Origin: Betaproteobacteria bacterium Ga0074130
Lineage (GTDB): Bacteria > Pseudomonadota > Gammaproteobacteria > Burkholderiales > Rhodocyclaceae
Assembly: GCA_001464495.1 (NCBI GenBank)
Contig: LNDZ01000021.1
Location: 94,341-158,340, forward strand
Direction of reading: 5' to 3'
Length of the DNA stretch: 64,000 bases
Shown: in pieces, positions 20,701 to 28,497 of the stretch
Layout: each line of letters begins with the position of its first letter
How positions within the stretch are numbered: position 1 is the first letter of the stretch
Program-made: the position numbers and the translations under genes
Notes under the pieces: generated by a model
The model's database searches: none
What the model was told of the DNA's origin: nothing
What the model saw: only the letters and a program-made list of their open reading frames with translations

Positions 20701-21072
20701 TCACAACTCGCACAAGTTCGACGCACGCGCAATGAACTCGCTCTTATCGATGGGCTTGTTGAGAAAATCACTCGCCCCGCCGGCCAGCGCCTCATAGCGA
20801 ATTTCACGGTGATCATTCGCCGCTGTCATCAGAACGGGGATGTCATGGCGGCCAAGCATGGCGCGCAACCGTTCTAAAAAGACGAGGCCGTCAGGTGCCG
20901 GCATCATGTGATCGAGGATGACGAAATCGACTGGGTTGAGCTCACACCACAACAAGCCTTCGCTGGAAGACTCAAAGCAGGTGACATCAAGCTCCGGAAT
21001 CTTGTCGAGCAAGGCCTTGAATAGCTTGAGATTGATTGCCGAATCATCGACAACAACAACATTGAGTCGCAT
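20701..21072 (-). CDS. CheY-like receiver (N-terminal half of an RpfG-type gene)
   Basis: A 123-residue single receiver domain: the DD pair at 9-10, phosphoacceptor Asp54 in FVILDHMMP, and the Lys of FLNKPIDKSEF. The ATG at 21072 follows AGGAGAGGG. The frame stops at TGA (20703-20701), then reads RSQRR before the ATG of the HD-GYP gene, still in frame. Family members read through this point as RNLLALRRSQ-like sequence, so CGA to TGA is the simplest cause. It could still work as a stand-alone receiver for the hybrid kinase. Confidence 0.85.
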   Translation of the reverse strand: MRLNVVVVDDSAINLKLFKALLDKIPELDVTCFESSSEGLLWCELNPVDFVILDHMMPAPDGLVFLERLRAMLGRHDIPVLMTAANDHREIRYEALAGGASDFLNKPIDKSEFIARASNLCEL

Positions 21073-21380
21073 AACCCTCTCCTGCTTAAATGCCGAGTGA
21101 ATCTATTAATTTTGTTTATTTTCATTCAGCATACCTTAAGCATGAGAACGGAGGAAGCTGCGGCATGGGTCGCGCAATTAAACAGTAGAGGCATGTGTGC
21201 AAAAGAAAGACTGACAATAACTCCATTTATCGCCAACCCGATAATTTTTAAGGGGTTCCACCTATTTGCGTAGCGGTTTTTTAATTCCAGTCCCACGCCT
21301 TGTTACATTTACCTAGCTTGAATAAGCCCCGCGTGACATCACCTAGCTTGTGCCAACATCGGCCTGCGTACGGACACCCC
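21073..21380. promoter_or_regulatory. Divergent intergenic region, signalling operon and metallophosphoesterase
   Basis: About 300 bp with no supported gene, AT-rich near 21100-21280. It must hold promoters for the leftward receiver operon and the rightward phosphoesterase. A 10-bp direct repeat ACCTAGCTTG occurs near 21309 and 21341. No clear consensus promoter was identified. Confidence 0.4.
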
Positions 21381-22508
21381 ATGCCTTCACGTCGTTTCTT
21401 CCTGACCGCCTATGTTCTACTGGGGCTGCTGCACATCTACATTGGCTTGCGCCTGCTCCCGGCCCTGCCTGGTGGCACCACATCCGTGCTGCTGGGCACC
21501 TTGTTTCTAGTCGCCTCCACTGCACTGATCCCACAAGGGCTGCTGGCACGCTCGCGCGATGATGACAGGTTGGCCTGGGTCAGCCTGTTGCTGATGGGCT
21601 TATTTTCATCACTGTTAGTCTTTACGCTGCTACGCGATCTGGCCCTCTTGCTCACCCAGTTGTTTGCTGCTGAGGCGCCATGGCAGGCAACACTCTCCGC
21701 CGACTCGGCGATTGCCGTCATCGTGGTGGCAGGATTGGCCAGCATGCTGGGCTTGCTAAATGCACGGCGTCGGGCGCGTGTGGTCGACGTGGATATTCCG
21801 ATCGTCGATCTGCCTGAGGGATTGCAGGGCTTCAGCATTGCGCAAATCAGCGACATTCATGTCGGCCCAACGATCAAGCGCCGCTACCTCGATGCCATTG
21901 TCGATACGGTCAACCAACTTGACGCCGATCTGGTGGCAGTCACTGGCGATTTGGTGGATGGCAGTGTCAGTAAGCTGTCTGCACACACCGAGCCACTCAG
22001 CCGACTCAGCGCCCGCCATGGCACCTATTTTGTCACTGGCAATCACGAATACTATTCCGGTGCCCCGGCCTGGGTAGAGGAGCTTGGCCGTCTCGGCTTA
22101 CGGGTGCTCAACAATGAACATGTGGTGCTTGACCACGCCGGCGCGAAGATCGTGATTGCGGGCATAACCGACTACAGCGCACACCTGTTCTATCCAGAAC
22201 AGCGCAGTGATCCGCACGGCGCAATCGCTGGTGCACCTGCCGTACCCAAGATACTACTTGCCCATCAGCCGCGGAGTGCATTTGCGGCGGCAGGTGCAGG
22301 TTACGACCTGCAAATCTCAGGTCACACCCACGGCGGGCAGTTCTGGCCGTGGAATCATTTTGTACGTTTCCAGCAACCGTTTACTGCGGGGTTACGTCAT
22401 GTTGATGGCTTGCTCGTTTATATCAGCCGCGGCACGGGTTACTGGGGCCCGCCCAAACGCTTCGGTGCGCCCTCCGAAATTACCCGTTTGCGGCTGGTGC
22501 GTGCCTGA
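21381..22508 (+). CDS. Membrane-anchored metallophosphoesterase
   Basis: A 375-residue protein. Four hydrophobic segments cover about residues 1-125. A calcineurin-like phosphoesterase domain follows with the full metal-site set: QISDIHVGPTI (D-x-H), TGDLVDG, TGNHEYYSG (GNHE), LAHQP and SGHTHGGQ (GHxH). It resembles YkuE/YaeI-type phosphoesterases. The start at 21381 (MPSRRFFLT) was chosen because the upstream frame lacks coding character. Substrate unknown. Confidence 0.85.
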   Translation: MPSRRFFLTAYVLLGLLHIYIGLRLLPALPGGTTSVLLGTLFLVASTALIPQGLLARSRDDDRLAWVSLLLMGLFSSLLVFTLLRDLALLLTQLFAAEAPWQATLSADSAIAVIVVAGLASMLGLLNARRRARVVDVDIPIVDLPEGLQGFSIAQISDIHVGPTIKRRYLDAIVDTVNQLDADLVAVTGDLVDGSVSKLSAHTEPLSRLSARHGTYFVTGNHEYYSGAPAWVEELGRLGLRVLNNEHVVLDHAGAKIVIAGITDYSAHLFYPEQRSDPHGAIAGAPAVPKILLAHQPRSAFAAAGAGYDLQISGHTHGGQFWPWNHFVRFQQPFTAGLRHVDGLLVYISRGTGYWGPPKRFGAPSEITRLRLVRA

Positions 22509-22699
22509 CCGCGATGCCACGCAGTCAGTAACCCTGCTGCGGCAAATAACGGCAGCAAATGCAGTTGCCTCGAAATGGCGAGGGCTCCCCGCGGCAACAC
22601 TACGGTAAATATTGCCGTTTTGGCCCCGCAAACAGCGCAGATAGCGTGTGGTACGGGGCTTGCTCCTGTATCGACACACAGGTAAGCGGGAGCACGCTC

Positions 22700-23101
22700 A
22701 TGAAAGTCAATCAATGGTTAGATTCGCTCGCCCTCAAATCCGCCATCACTTCAGGCACGACAACTGAATCCAGGTTTGCCGAGACCCTAGCGCGCGCGCA
22801 GGCGACTGACGGAACCGAAAAAATGACGGCGCTGCGCAAGGAAATTTCTGACTGGCTGAAGAAAGACCCCGTCGAACACCTGCGGGATGCCATTCTTGAA
22901 GCAATTGGCTTGAGCGAAGAAAGCCTAAGCCAATTGCCGCCCGAGCAGCAGGCCGCGATCGAGGATTACATCGCCGAGAAAATCAAAGAAAAAATGCTCG
23001 CGGCCACTGGGATACCTCAACCACAAAGCGCATCACAAGTGAGCGTATTGCAAGCGTTGCAGAGTCAATTACAACGCTCAGGCTCGATCAGTGAGTCCTG
23101 A
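22700..23101 (+). CDS. Hypothetical helical cytoplasmic protein
   Basis: A 133-residue protein, charged and helical, with no signal peptide or membrane segment. ATG 22700 was chosen because its sequence MKVNQWLDSLALKSA begins a coherent protein, while the frame upstream to 22559 does not. The 190 bp between it and the phosphoesterase gene hold no other gene. A terminator follows 20 bp after the stop. I do not recognise the family. Confidence 0.55.
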   Translation: MKVNQWLDSLALKSAITSGTTTESRFAETLARAQATDGTEKMTALRKEISDWLKKDPVEHLRDAILEAIGLSEESLSQLPPEQQAAIEDYIAEKIKEKMLAATGIPQPQSASQVSVLQALQSQLQRSGSISES

Positions 23102-23120
23102 CGCGACCGGGATACTTTGA

Positions 23121-23150
23121 AAAAAGGCCCGCTTAGAAGCGGGCCTTTTA
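23121..23150. terminator. Intrinsic terminator
   Basis: The hairpin AAGGCCCGCTT-AGA-AGCGGGCCTT is flanked by A and T runs. It lies between the hypothetical gene ending at 23101 and the convergent small gene ending at 23179. Confidence 0.85.
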
Positions 23151-23178
23151 CTTTAGGTGGGCAAGGAAAGGGGGCTAC

Positions 23179-23340
23179 TCAACACGGCTTCTTCGGCAGC
23201 CCAATATCCAGTGGTGCACGGACCCATGGGTCGGGTTCCGCCATTTCGCGCGGCCGCTGACGGCGATTGATAAACGGTGGCGGGAAAGCCACGGATGAAT
23301 CATCACTGCCCGAGCGCATGAACCAAAATTGCCGGCTCAT
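23179..23340 (-). CDS. Small hypothetical protein
   Basis: A 53-residue protein, MSRQFWFMRSGSDDSSVA..., rich in Pro and Arg, with no membrane helix. The ATG at 23340 has a good CCAGGAGA site 8 nt upstream, so I prefer it to the upstream in-frame ATG at 23364. It borders the stress cluster and lies 41 bp downstream of the CsbD gene. Function unknown. Confidence 0.5.
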   Translation of the reverse strand: MSRQFWFMRSGSDDSSVAFPPPFINRRQRPREMAEPDPWVRAPLDIGLPKKPC

Positions 23341-23381
23341 GCTTTTTTTCTCCTGGTTGCTCACCCAAGCGCAAGCGATCT

Positions 23382-23618
23382 TCAGGCGTGCTTCTTGGCC
23401 GCGTGGCTTTTGATATTCAAATCCCCACGCGCTTCAAAGACCTTCAGTTGCTTTTCTGCTTCATCAACCGACACGCCGTATGACTTCTGGATTTCACCCA
23501 GTAGTTCGGTGCGCTTACCCGCAATCACGTCGAGCTGATCATTGGTCAGCTTTCCCCATTGCGCTTGAATCTTGCCCTGAAACTGCTTCCAGTCACCTGC
23601 AACGATGTCCCAATTCAT
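23382..23618 (-). CDS. CsbD family stress protein
   Basis: A 78-residue protein: MNWDIVAGDWKQFQGKIQAQWGKLTNDQLDVIAGK is the typical CsbD start (NW..v.G.wkq..G....wGkLtdD.l..i.Gk), given in part. CsbD-like proteins are small, hydrophilic, stress-induced and of unknown mechanism. A GC-rich inverted repeat around 23639-23660 (CGGCTG...CAGCCG) lies just upstream. Confidence 0.85.
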   Translation of the reverse strand: MNWDIVAGDWKQFQGKIQAQWGKLTNDQLDVIAGKRTELLGEIQKSYGVSVDEAEKQLKVFEARGDLNIKSHAAKKHA

Positions 23619-23852
23619 GTCGAACTCCTTGTGTGGATCGGCTGGCGAGCTCGTCAGCCGGCGATGCTGGAGTGAGGCTTTTCGGTTATCCACGACATGG
23701 ATAAAACATCTCACTGCAGCGTGCAACCACAAGACTATGCCCAGCGAAAAACAGGGTCGGTGCGGTGACGCACAGACACACCAAGCGGTATCGCAGATAT
23801 TGCGGTTAGTGCGAGCGCTTATTGCGAGCGCTCACTGCCTGGGAGAAAAATC

Positions 23853-24011
23853 ATGACATTAGGAACCATTTTGCTGATCGTGCTTGTGCTGATGCTGATC
23901 GGTGCACTACCCAACTGGTCGCACAGTCGCAGCTGGGGCTACGGGCCCAGCGGAGGGATTGGGTTGGTACTCACCGTACTTTTGATTCTGGTTTTGCTGG
24001 GCAAGATCTAA
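23853..24011 (+). CDS. DUF3309 small membrane protein
   Basis: A 52-residue protein, MTLGTILLIVLVLMLIGALPNW then SWGYGPSGGIGLVLTVLLILVLLGKI. Two hydrophobic helices flank a WG/GPSGG turn, the pattern of DUF3309 proteins. The ribosome site GGGAG lies 7 nt upstream. Such genes are often found with CsbD and BON genes in stress clusters, as here. Confidence 0.8.
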   Translation: MTLGTILLIVLVLMLIGALPNWSHSRSWGYGPSGGIGLVLTVLLILVLLGKI

Positions 24012-24083
24012 TCATCCCGGCTATCCCGAACACTCTGCATGTGGCAGAGCTTTGCTGTTTCACTCTCCAAGGAGTTACCCCTG

Positions 24084-24395
24084 ATGAATCTTCTACAACG
24101 TATTGCCACCCCCTGCCTTGTGCTCATGCTTGCCCTCGTGGTTGGCTGTGCATCAACGTCTAAGCAAGCCGGTACCGGCGAGTATCTTGATGACACCGTT
24201 CTGACGACCAAGGTCAAGGCGGCCGTCTTTAATGAGCCCACCCTTAAGTCAGCTGAAATCAATGTCGAAACTTTCAAGGGTGTGGTTCAGCTCAGCGGCT
24301 TTGTAACGTCACAGGCGCACATCAACAAGGCCATCGAAGTTGCCCGTAGCGTGAATGGCGTGACGTCGGTCAAGAACGACATGCGCATCAAGTAA
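24084..24395 (+). CDS. BON-domain lipoprotein
   Basis: A 103-residue lipoprotein. The signal is LLQRIATPCLVLMLALVVGC with a VVGC lipobox. One BON domain follows: DTVLTTKVKAAVF, SAEINVETFKGVVQLSGFV, INKAIEVARSVNGVTSVKNDM. BON proteins bind membranes and support envelope integrity under osmotic stress. The start at 24084 has AAGGAG upstream. A terminator follows the stop. Confidence 0.85.
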   Translation: MNLLQRIATPCLVLMLALVVGCASTSKQAGTGEYLDDTVLTTKVKAAVFNEPTLKSAEINVETFKGVVQLSGFVTSQAHINKAIEVARSVNGVTSVKNDMRIK

Positions 24396-24414
24396 CGCAG
24401 TAAGGGCACCAAAA

Positions 24415-24440
24415 AAATGGACACCTGAGGGTGTCCATTT
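24415..24440. terminator. Intrinsic terminator after the BON gene
   Basis: Arms AAATGGACACC and GGTGTCCATTT with a 4-nt loop, an A-run before and TT after. It lies between the convergent BON and small lipoprotein genes. Confidence 0.85.
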
Positions 24441-24490
24441 TTCATGCAGCATCACCAGATTGCGTTTACGAATGGCAACGACTCACACCA

Positions 24491-24694
24491 TTACTTATCT
24501 GGCTGGCCCGCATCTTGAATCTTCTCACCTGCCTTTTCAACTGACTTACCTACGCTCACTACCGCCTTGTCGACCTCTTGTCCGGCCTTTTCGACGGGCC
24601 CAGCTTCCTTGCTATCACAGCCGTAGATCAGTACGGTCCCCAGACCCAGCAACAAAGCGGTTCTGGAGGCCTTCATAAATTTGGTCATGTTCAT
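24491..24694 (-). CDS. Small lipoprotein
   Basis: A 67-residue protein with a signal of TALLLGLGTVLIYGC type (lipobox LIYGC), followed by a short helical repeat-like tail: VEKAGQEVDKAVVSVGKS and VEKAGEKIQDAG. Two VEKAG units are visible. The start at 24694 was chosen for the AGGGAG site 7 nt upstream. This tail pattern is common in small envelope-stress lipoproteins. Exact role unknown. Confidence 0.6.
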   Translation of the reverse strand: MNMTKFMKASRTALLLGLGTVLIYGCDSKEAGPVEKAGQEVDKAVVSVGKSVEKAGEKIQDAGQPDK

Positions 24695-24761
24695 CGCCAT
24701 CTCCCTCTTGATGCAACACGAACAGCTTGACCCAAGGACCAAGCTGTCTTGATCGCAGTGA

Positions 24762-24980
24762 TTACTTCTTCTCGATTTCATGGCCAATGATGCCGCCGAC
24801 AGCCGCGCCACCCACTGTGCCAAGCGCACTGCCGCCGGTCAGTGCTGCACCGCCAACGGCGCCGACCCCGGCACCAACGGCCGTACTCTTTTCCTGCTTG
24901 GACATACCCGCACATCCACCCAGCCCGAGCAAAACGACGATTGCAAACATACTGCTGATGCGACCTTGTTGTGTCTTCAT
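24762..24980 (-). CDS. Glycine-zipper lipoprotein
   Basis: A 72-residue protein. The signal MFAIVVLLGLGGC ends in a lipobox, then AVGAGVGAVGGAALTGG and LGTVGGAAVGGIIGHEIEKK form a two-segment glycine zipper like those of SlyB/OsmB-type lipoproteins. These sit in the outer membrane and are often induced by stress. The ATG at 24980 has AGGTAA upstream. Confidence 0.78.
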   Translation of the reverse strand: MKTQQGRISSMFAIVVLLGLGGCAGMSKQEKSTAVGAGVGAVGGAALTGGSALGTVGGAAVGGIIGHEIEKK

Positions 24981-25064
24981 GGTGTTACCTCATTTTTATC
25001 TCGTTGAACGTTAAGCAAGCGACACCCCAATAGGTGCCGCTTGTAACTCATGACATGTGACGTA

Positions 25065-25670
25065 TTACTTACCGAAATGCGCCTTGGCCTGGATCAGGCA
25101 ATGCTCTTTCGATGCACCAGCATAGACGTCACACTTTTCCTTGGCCACGTCGTAGTTGGCATCCAGCTTTTCGCTGGCCGCATCGCTGCGCGCTTCGGCT
25201 GAGGTCTTGGCGGCCTTATCATGGGCAGCAGCCGACTTACCCTTAGCCTTGGTATTGGCATTCCAGATCTTCATCTGTGCCTCTGCATCTGCCTTGGCCG
25301 ACACTTCGGCGGCTTCGGCTTCTTTCACGCAGACATCCTTGCGATTGGAGGCCAGATCATCACAGCGCTCCTTGGCTACTGCATATTCAGCATCAATCTT
25401 GGCAACACGCGCCTTGTAATGATGCTTAGAGGTTGGCTCACGGCGAGCCTCCAGCTCGGTCATTGCAATATCTTCACGTCCCTTGGCTTCCAAGATGCAG
25501 ATGTCCTTAGCGTTACCGCTGAAAGGGCCACACTTTTCGCGATCAGTACGCAGTTCGGTCGCGATCTTTGCCTTGGCCTCGGCATAGTCCTTCTTGGAAA
25601 CGCTGTCTGCCATTGCGAGCGGTGCCCAGGCTAGGCTCAGTGCCAATACGGTCATGTTGAATTTGTTCAT
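25065..25670 (-). CDS. Exported protein with three Cys-pair repeats
   Basis: A 201-residue protein with a cleavable signal peptide (LALSLAWAPLAMA). The mature part is Ala/Lys/Glu-rich and helical. It contains three related units: REKCGPFSGNAKDICILEAK, KERCDDLASNRKDVCVKEAE and KEKCDVYAGASKEHCLIQAK, each a K/R-x-C-x(9)-C pattern followed by a helix. The Cys pairs could form disulfides or bind a ligand in the periplasm. I do not know the family's function. Its promoter region is shared with the first Crp gene. Confidence 0.65.
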   Translation of the reverse strand: MNKFNMTVLALSLAWAPLAMADSVSKKDYAEAKAKIATELRTDREKCGPFSGNAKDICILEAKGREDIAMTELEARREPTSKHHYKARVAKIDAEYAVAKERCDDLASNRKDVCVKEAEAAEVSAKADAEAQMKIWNANTKAKGKSAAAHDKAAKTSAEARSDAASEKLDANYDVAKEKCDVYAGASKEHCLIQAKAHFGK

Positions 25671-25823
25671 GGTGGTTCCCTTAGGTCATCGGTTTGAGCA
25701 CATGTACGAGACATGCAGCCGGCCAAGATTGCGCTGCGTACTGCCTGCGCCCGTGGTCACGATGCAAAATGCATCTGTGTTGGCTCCGATGTGCCGAGAA
25801 TAGATTTGAGCAAGCCTGCCGTC

Positions 25824-25875
25824 TGTCTGCTGGCGAACATATAAATAAGGCGGCCACTATGTTCGTTAGCGTACA
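25824..25875. promoter_or_regulatory. Two Crp/Fnr-type palindromic sites
   Basis: TGTCTGCTGGCGAACA (25824-25839) and TGTTCGTTAGCGTACA (25860-25875) are imperfect 16-bp palindromes with centres 36 bp apart, upstream of the first Crp gene. A third, perfect copy lies at 28963-28978. They fit TGTNCGYTRRCGNACA with one mismatch in the first. Probable autoregulatory sites; binding is inferred. Confidence 0.5.
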
Positions 25876-25927
25876 TACTGACAATCCGCGTAGCTATGTC
25901 GTGCGCTCACATTCACCGGGTAAGCCT

Positions 25928-26647
25928 ATGCTCAGTCTTAACGACCCGCGCCAGAATCACCTTCTCGCCGTATTGCCTGCCGCCGATTACAACCGCATTG
26001 CCCCAGAGCTTGAGCCGATCACCATGGTGCTCGGCGAAGTGCTCTATGAATCGGGCATGCAAATGCGCCACATGTATTTCCCCACGAACTCAATCGCTTC
26101 CTTGTTGTATGTCATGGAAGATGGGGCTTCTGCCGAAATTGCCGTCGTTGGCAATGAGGGCGTCGTTGGTGTGTCACTGTTCATGGGCGGCGAAACCACA
26201 CCCAGCCGCGCTGTCGTACAAAGTGCTGGTCAGGCATTTCGGGTCCGTGGGCAGATCATGAAAGATGAGTTCAATCGCTCAGGTCCCATGCAGCACTTGC
26301 TGCTCCGCTACACACAGGCCTTGCTTACGCAGATGGCACAAACGGCAGTGTGCAATCGGCATCACACACTTGATCAACAGCTCTGTCGCTGGCTGCTCCT
26401 CAGCTTTGATCGTTTGCTGACCAATGAGCTGGTGATGACACAAGAGCTGATTGCCAATATGCTCGGGGTACGGCGTGAAGGGGTTACAGAAGCCGCTGGG
26501 AACTTGCAGCGCAAGGGCCTGATTTCCTATCAGCGCGGTCATATCCGACTGCTAGACCGCCCCGGTCTGGAAGCGCGCGTTTGTGAATGCTATGCAGTGG
26601 TCTATGAAGAATTTAAGCGCTTGCTGCCTGACACCCAGGCGCGCTAG
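25928..26647 (+). CDS. Crp/Fnr family transcription regulator
   Basis: A 239-residue regulator. The cNMP-binding-like beta roll (about 20-150) includes GEVLYESGMQMRHMYFPTNS, VVGNEGVVGVSLFMGG and a dimer helix. The C-terminal winged helix (about 165-230) has MTQELIANMLGVRREGVTEAAGNLQ. The usual Crp cAMP-contact signature is not obvious. An upstream in-frame ATG at 25859 has a possible AAGG site, but it would place a palindromic operator inside the gene, so 25928 is preferred. It is similar to the gene at 29120, and the two flank stress genes they may control. Confidence 0.82.
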   Translation: MLSLNDPRQNHLLAVLPAADYNRIAPELEPITMVLGEVLYESGMQMRHMYFPTNSIASLLYVMEDGASAEIAVVGNEGVVGVSLFMGGETTPSRAVVQSAGQAFRVRGQIMKDEFNRSGPMQHLLLRYTQALLTQMAQTAVCNRHHTLDQQLCRWLLLSFDRLLTNELVMTQELIANMLGVRREGVTEAAGNLQRKGLISYQRGHIRLLDRPGLEARVCECYAVVYEEFKRLLPDTQAR

Positions 26648-26667
26648 GCGCGCACTGGGAGTTGGTC

Positions 26668-26973
26668 TTACTTGCGTTGCATGGCTAGGCCGATCAGGGC
26701 ACCCGTTGCGATAGCGATGCCAATGGATGACCACGGATGGGCGCGGACATGACAGGTGCCGGAGGCCAACGCCTGTTTGCCGGCATCTAATGTTTCTTCC
26801 TGTACAACACGTGCCTTACTCAAGGCGGCATCCAGCAACTGCATACCGCGGGCACGCGCCTCATCGGCCTTTTCACCGGTGAGGTCGGCCGCCGACTGCA
26901 GTACTGCCTGCGCGTCTGTCACCAGGGTATTAAGTTCATGGCTGATCGTGGGTGTCTTATTAAAATTGAACAT
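26668..26973 (-). CDS. DUF883 (ElaB/YqjD-like) membrane-anchored protein
   Basis: A 101-residue protein with an amphipathic helical body (LNTLVTDAQAVLQSAADLTGEKADEARARG) and one C-terminal membrane helix ending in HPWSSIGIAIATGALIGLAMQRK, the DUF883 signature, given here as its parts HPWSS and GALIGL. Relatives in E. coli are membrane-anchored, ribosome-associated and stationary-phase induced. The ATG at 26973 has AAGGA upstream. Confidence 0.83.
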   Translation of the reverse strand: MFNFNKTPTISHELNTLVTDAQAVLQSAADLTGEKADEARARGMQLLDAALSKARVVQEETLDAGKQALASGTCHVRAHPWSSIGIAIATGALIGLAMQRK

Positions 26974-27031
26974 GGTTTTTTCCTTAAGATTAGGTAAATC
27001 GGTCTGGGCGGATTGCAAAGTTTTGATCCAC

Positions 27032-27568
27032 TTACGCCAGTAGGTCGCGCATATCGTCTGCATGCTCTTCCTCCTTGGCCATGATGCCAACCAGCATGTG
27101 CCGCGTAGTTGGGTCTGCCTCGCCTATCGCTGCAATCATCAGTCGATAGGACTCGATGGCGACTCGCTCGGCAATTAAGTTGGCACGGATCATGGCTTCG
27201 ATATCGTCGGCATCGTCGTACTCGGCATGACTCCGCGCCACCAGCGTGGCGGGGTTGAAATCAGGTTGGCCATTGAGCTGAACAATCCGCTCGGCCAACT
27301 GATCGGCATGTAACTGCTCCTCCTGCGCGTGCAGGAGAAACTCCTGCTTGATCGGGCCGTTCTGCAAGCCATTGGCGGTGTGGTAGTGGCGCTTGTACCG
27401 CAGAATGCATACCAGCTCAGTGGCCAATGCTGCATTCAACATCGCAATCACCTCAATCCGCTTAGCCTGATAGCCCGCAGTGACGGCACCATCATCAATA
27501 TTTTTAGCCGCCGCACGAATGGCATCGGTATCGATTCCTGTGTGCGGCATTGATGTGACGTTATGCAT
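27032..27568 (-). CDS. Ferritin-like (bacterioferritin-type) protein
   Basis: A 178-residue four-helix protein. Di-iron ligands are visible as ALATELVCILRYKRHYH (Glu), HAQEEQLHADQLAERI (ExxH), ANLIAERVAIESY (Glu) and AKEEEHADDMRDLL (ExxH). It is closest in pattern to bacterioferritin/Dps-like ferritin-domain proteins. A heme-binding Met is not evident at the usual place. The likely role is iron storage or detoxification under stress. An alternative ATG lies at 27550. Confidence 0.75.
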   Translation of the reverse strand: MHNVTSMPHTGIDTDAIRAAAKNIDDGAVTAGYQAKRIEVIAMLNAALATELVCILRYKRHYHTANGLQNGPIKQEFLLHAQEEQLHADQLAERIVQLNGQPDFNPATLVARSHAEYDDADDIEAMIRANLIAERVAIESYRLMIAAIGEADPTTRHMLVGIMAKEEEHADDMRDLLA

Positions 27569-27606
27569 AAGACACGCCCGCTTTCATGATCTTCACGATC
27601 ACTGAC

Positions 27607-28434
27607 TCAACGCGGGCCAACGCGGCCATTCTCATCTGAGAGCACAATCTCGACCCGACGATTGAGCTGACGATTCGGGCTGCTGTTGTTGTCAGCCACC
27701 GGAAACTCTTCGCCATAACCGCGGACGGCAATACGCTCACGTGCCACCCCCATGTCGGCCAGTGTCATACGCACCGCATCAGCACGACGCTCGGACAGTG
27801 CCTGGTTATGCGCGGTACTCCCGGTGCTATCGGTAAAGCCTTCAATCAACACACTGCGTTGCGGATTTTGTTGCAACACTTGGGCTAGCTTCTGGGCAGT
27901 GCGAGCGCCTTCGGCATTTAGATTCGATTGATCGGTGCCAAACAGTACATCGCCAAAGGTAATCACAATGCCACGCGGGGTTTGCTTGGCGCGCATATCA
28001 CTCAGCTGCGCTTCGAGCTGTGCATTACGAGCTTGGGCATCCTGCGCCACCATGCGGACTTGGGCATTTTCTTGGGCACGCTGTTGCAGCAGTACCTGAT
28101 CACGCTCACGGCCACTGTTGGCAATGCTGGCTTCGGCGGCACGGCGCTTGGCGACTTCCTGTGCATAGGCGACTTTCTGACGGGCCACGTAAGCGAGCTG
28201 GTCGATCTTGCCAACGCTGTCGTCATTGGTGGCGGCCTGATTGGCCTGCTGCAACGATTCACCGGCCTGGCGCAGCTCCATCACCGCATAGGTGCCGACA
28301 TTCGGCTCGCGCTCAGCTTGGGCGTAGTCATAGCGTGCCTGATCAAGCAAGGCGGTGGTTTTTGGCATTGAACTACAGGCGCCAAGCAGGGCTGTGATGA
28401 ACAGCAGGGGCAGCATCAATCGATTGTTTTTCAT
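27607..28434 (-). CDS. OmpA-like lipoprotein with DUF4398 region
   Basis: A 275-residue lipoprotein, signal LMLPLLFITALLGAC. A DUF4398-like helical region (about 25-100) precedes a coiled coil. A C-terminal OmpA peptidoglycan-binding domain has FGDVLFGTDQSNLNAEG, VLIEGFTDSTGS, LSERRADAVR and NRQLNRRVEIVL. It is likely an outer-membrane protein tethered to the cell wall. The neighbouring gene at 28498 encodes a related stand-alone DUF4398 lipoprotein. Confidence 0.86.
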   Translation of the reverse strand: MKNNRLMLPLLFITALLGACSSMPKTTALLDQARYDYAQAEREPNVGTYAVMELRQAGESLQQANQAATNDDSVGKIDQLAYVARQKVAYAQEVAKRRAAEASIANSGRERDQVLLQQRAQENAQVRMVAQDAQARNAQLEAQLSDMRAKQTPRGIVITFGDVLFGTDQSNLNAEGARTAQKLAQVLQQNPQRSVLIEGFTDSTGSTAHNQALSERRADAVRMTLADMGVARERIAVRGYGEEFPVADNNSSPNRQLNRRVEIVLSDENGRVGPR

Positions 28435-28497
28435 GTCTCAATCCTCAAAAGGGATACGGCAACAAACGCCCTGCGGATGCAAGGCGTTCGATAAAGA

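Noticed and set aside
20683..20703. TGA between receiver and HD-GYP as a selenocysteine codon
   Set aside because: No SECIS-like hairpin was seen after it, and the family has Arg, not Cys, at this place. A nonsense change is simpler.
25221..25634. Long plus-strand frame over the Cys-repeat gene
   Set aside because: It is antisense to a protein with a clear signal peptide and repeats; the product has no sensible features.
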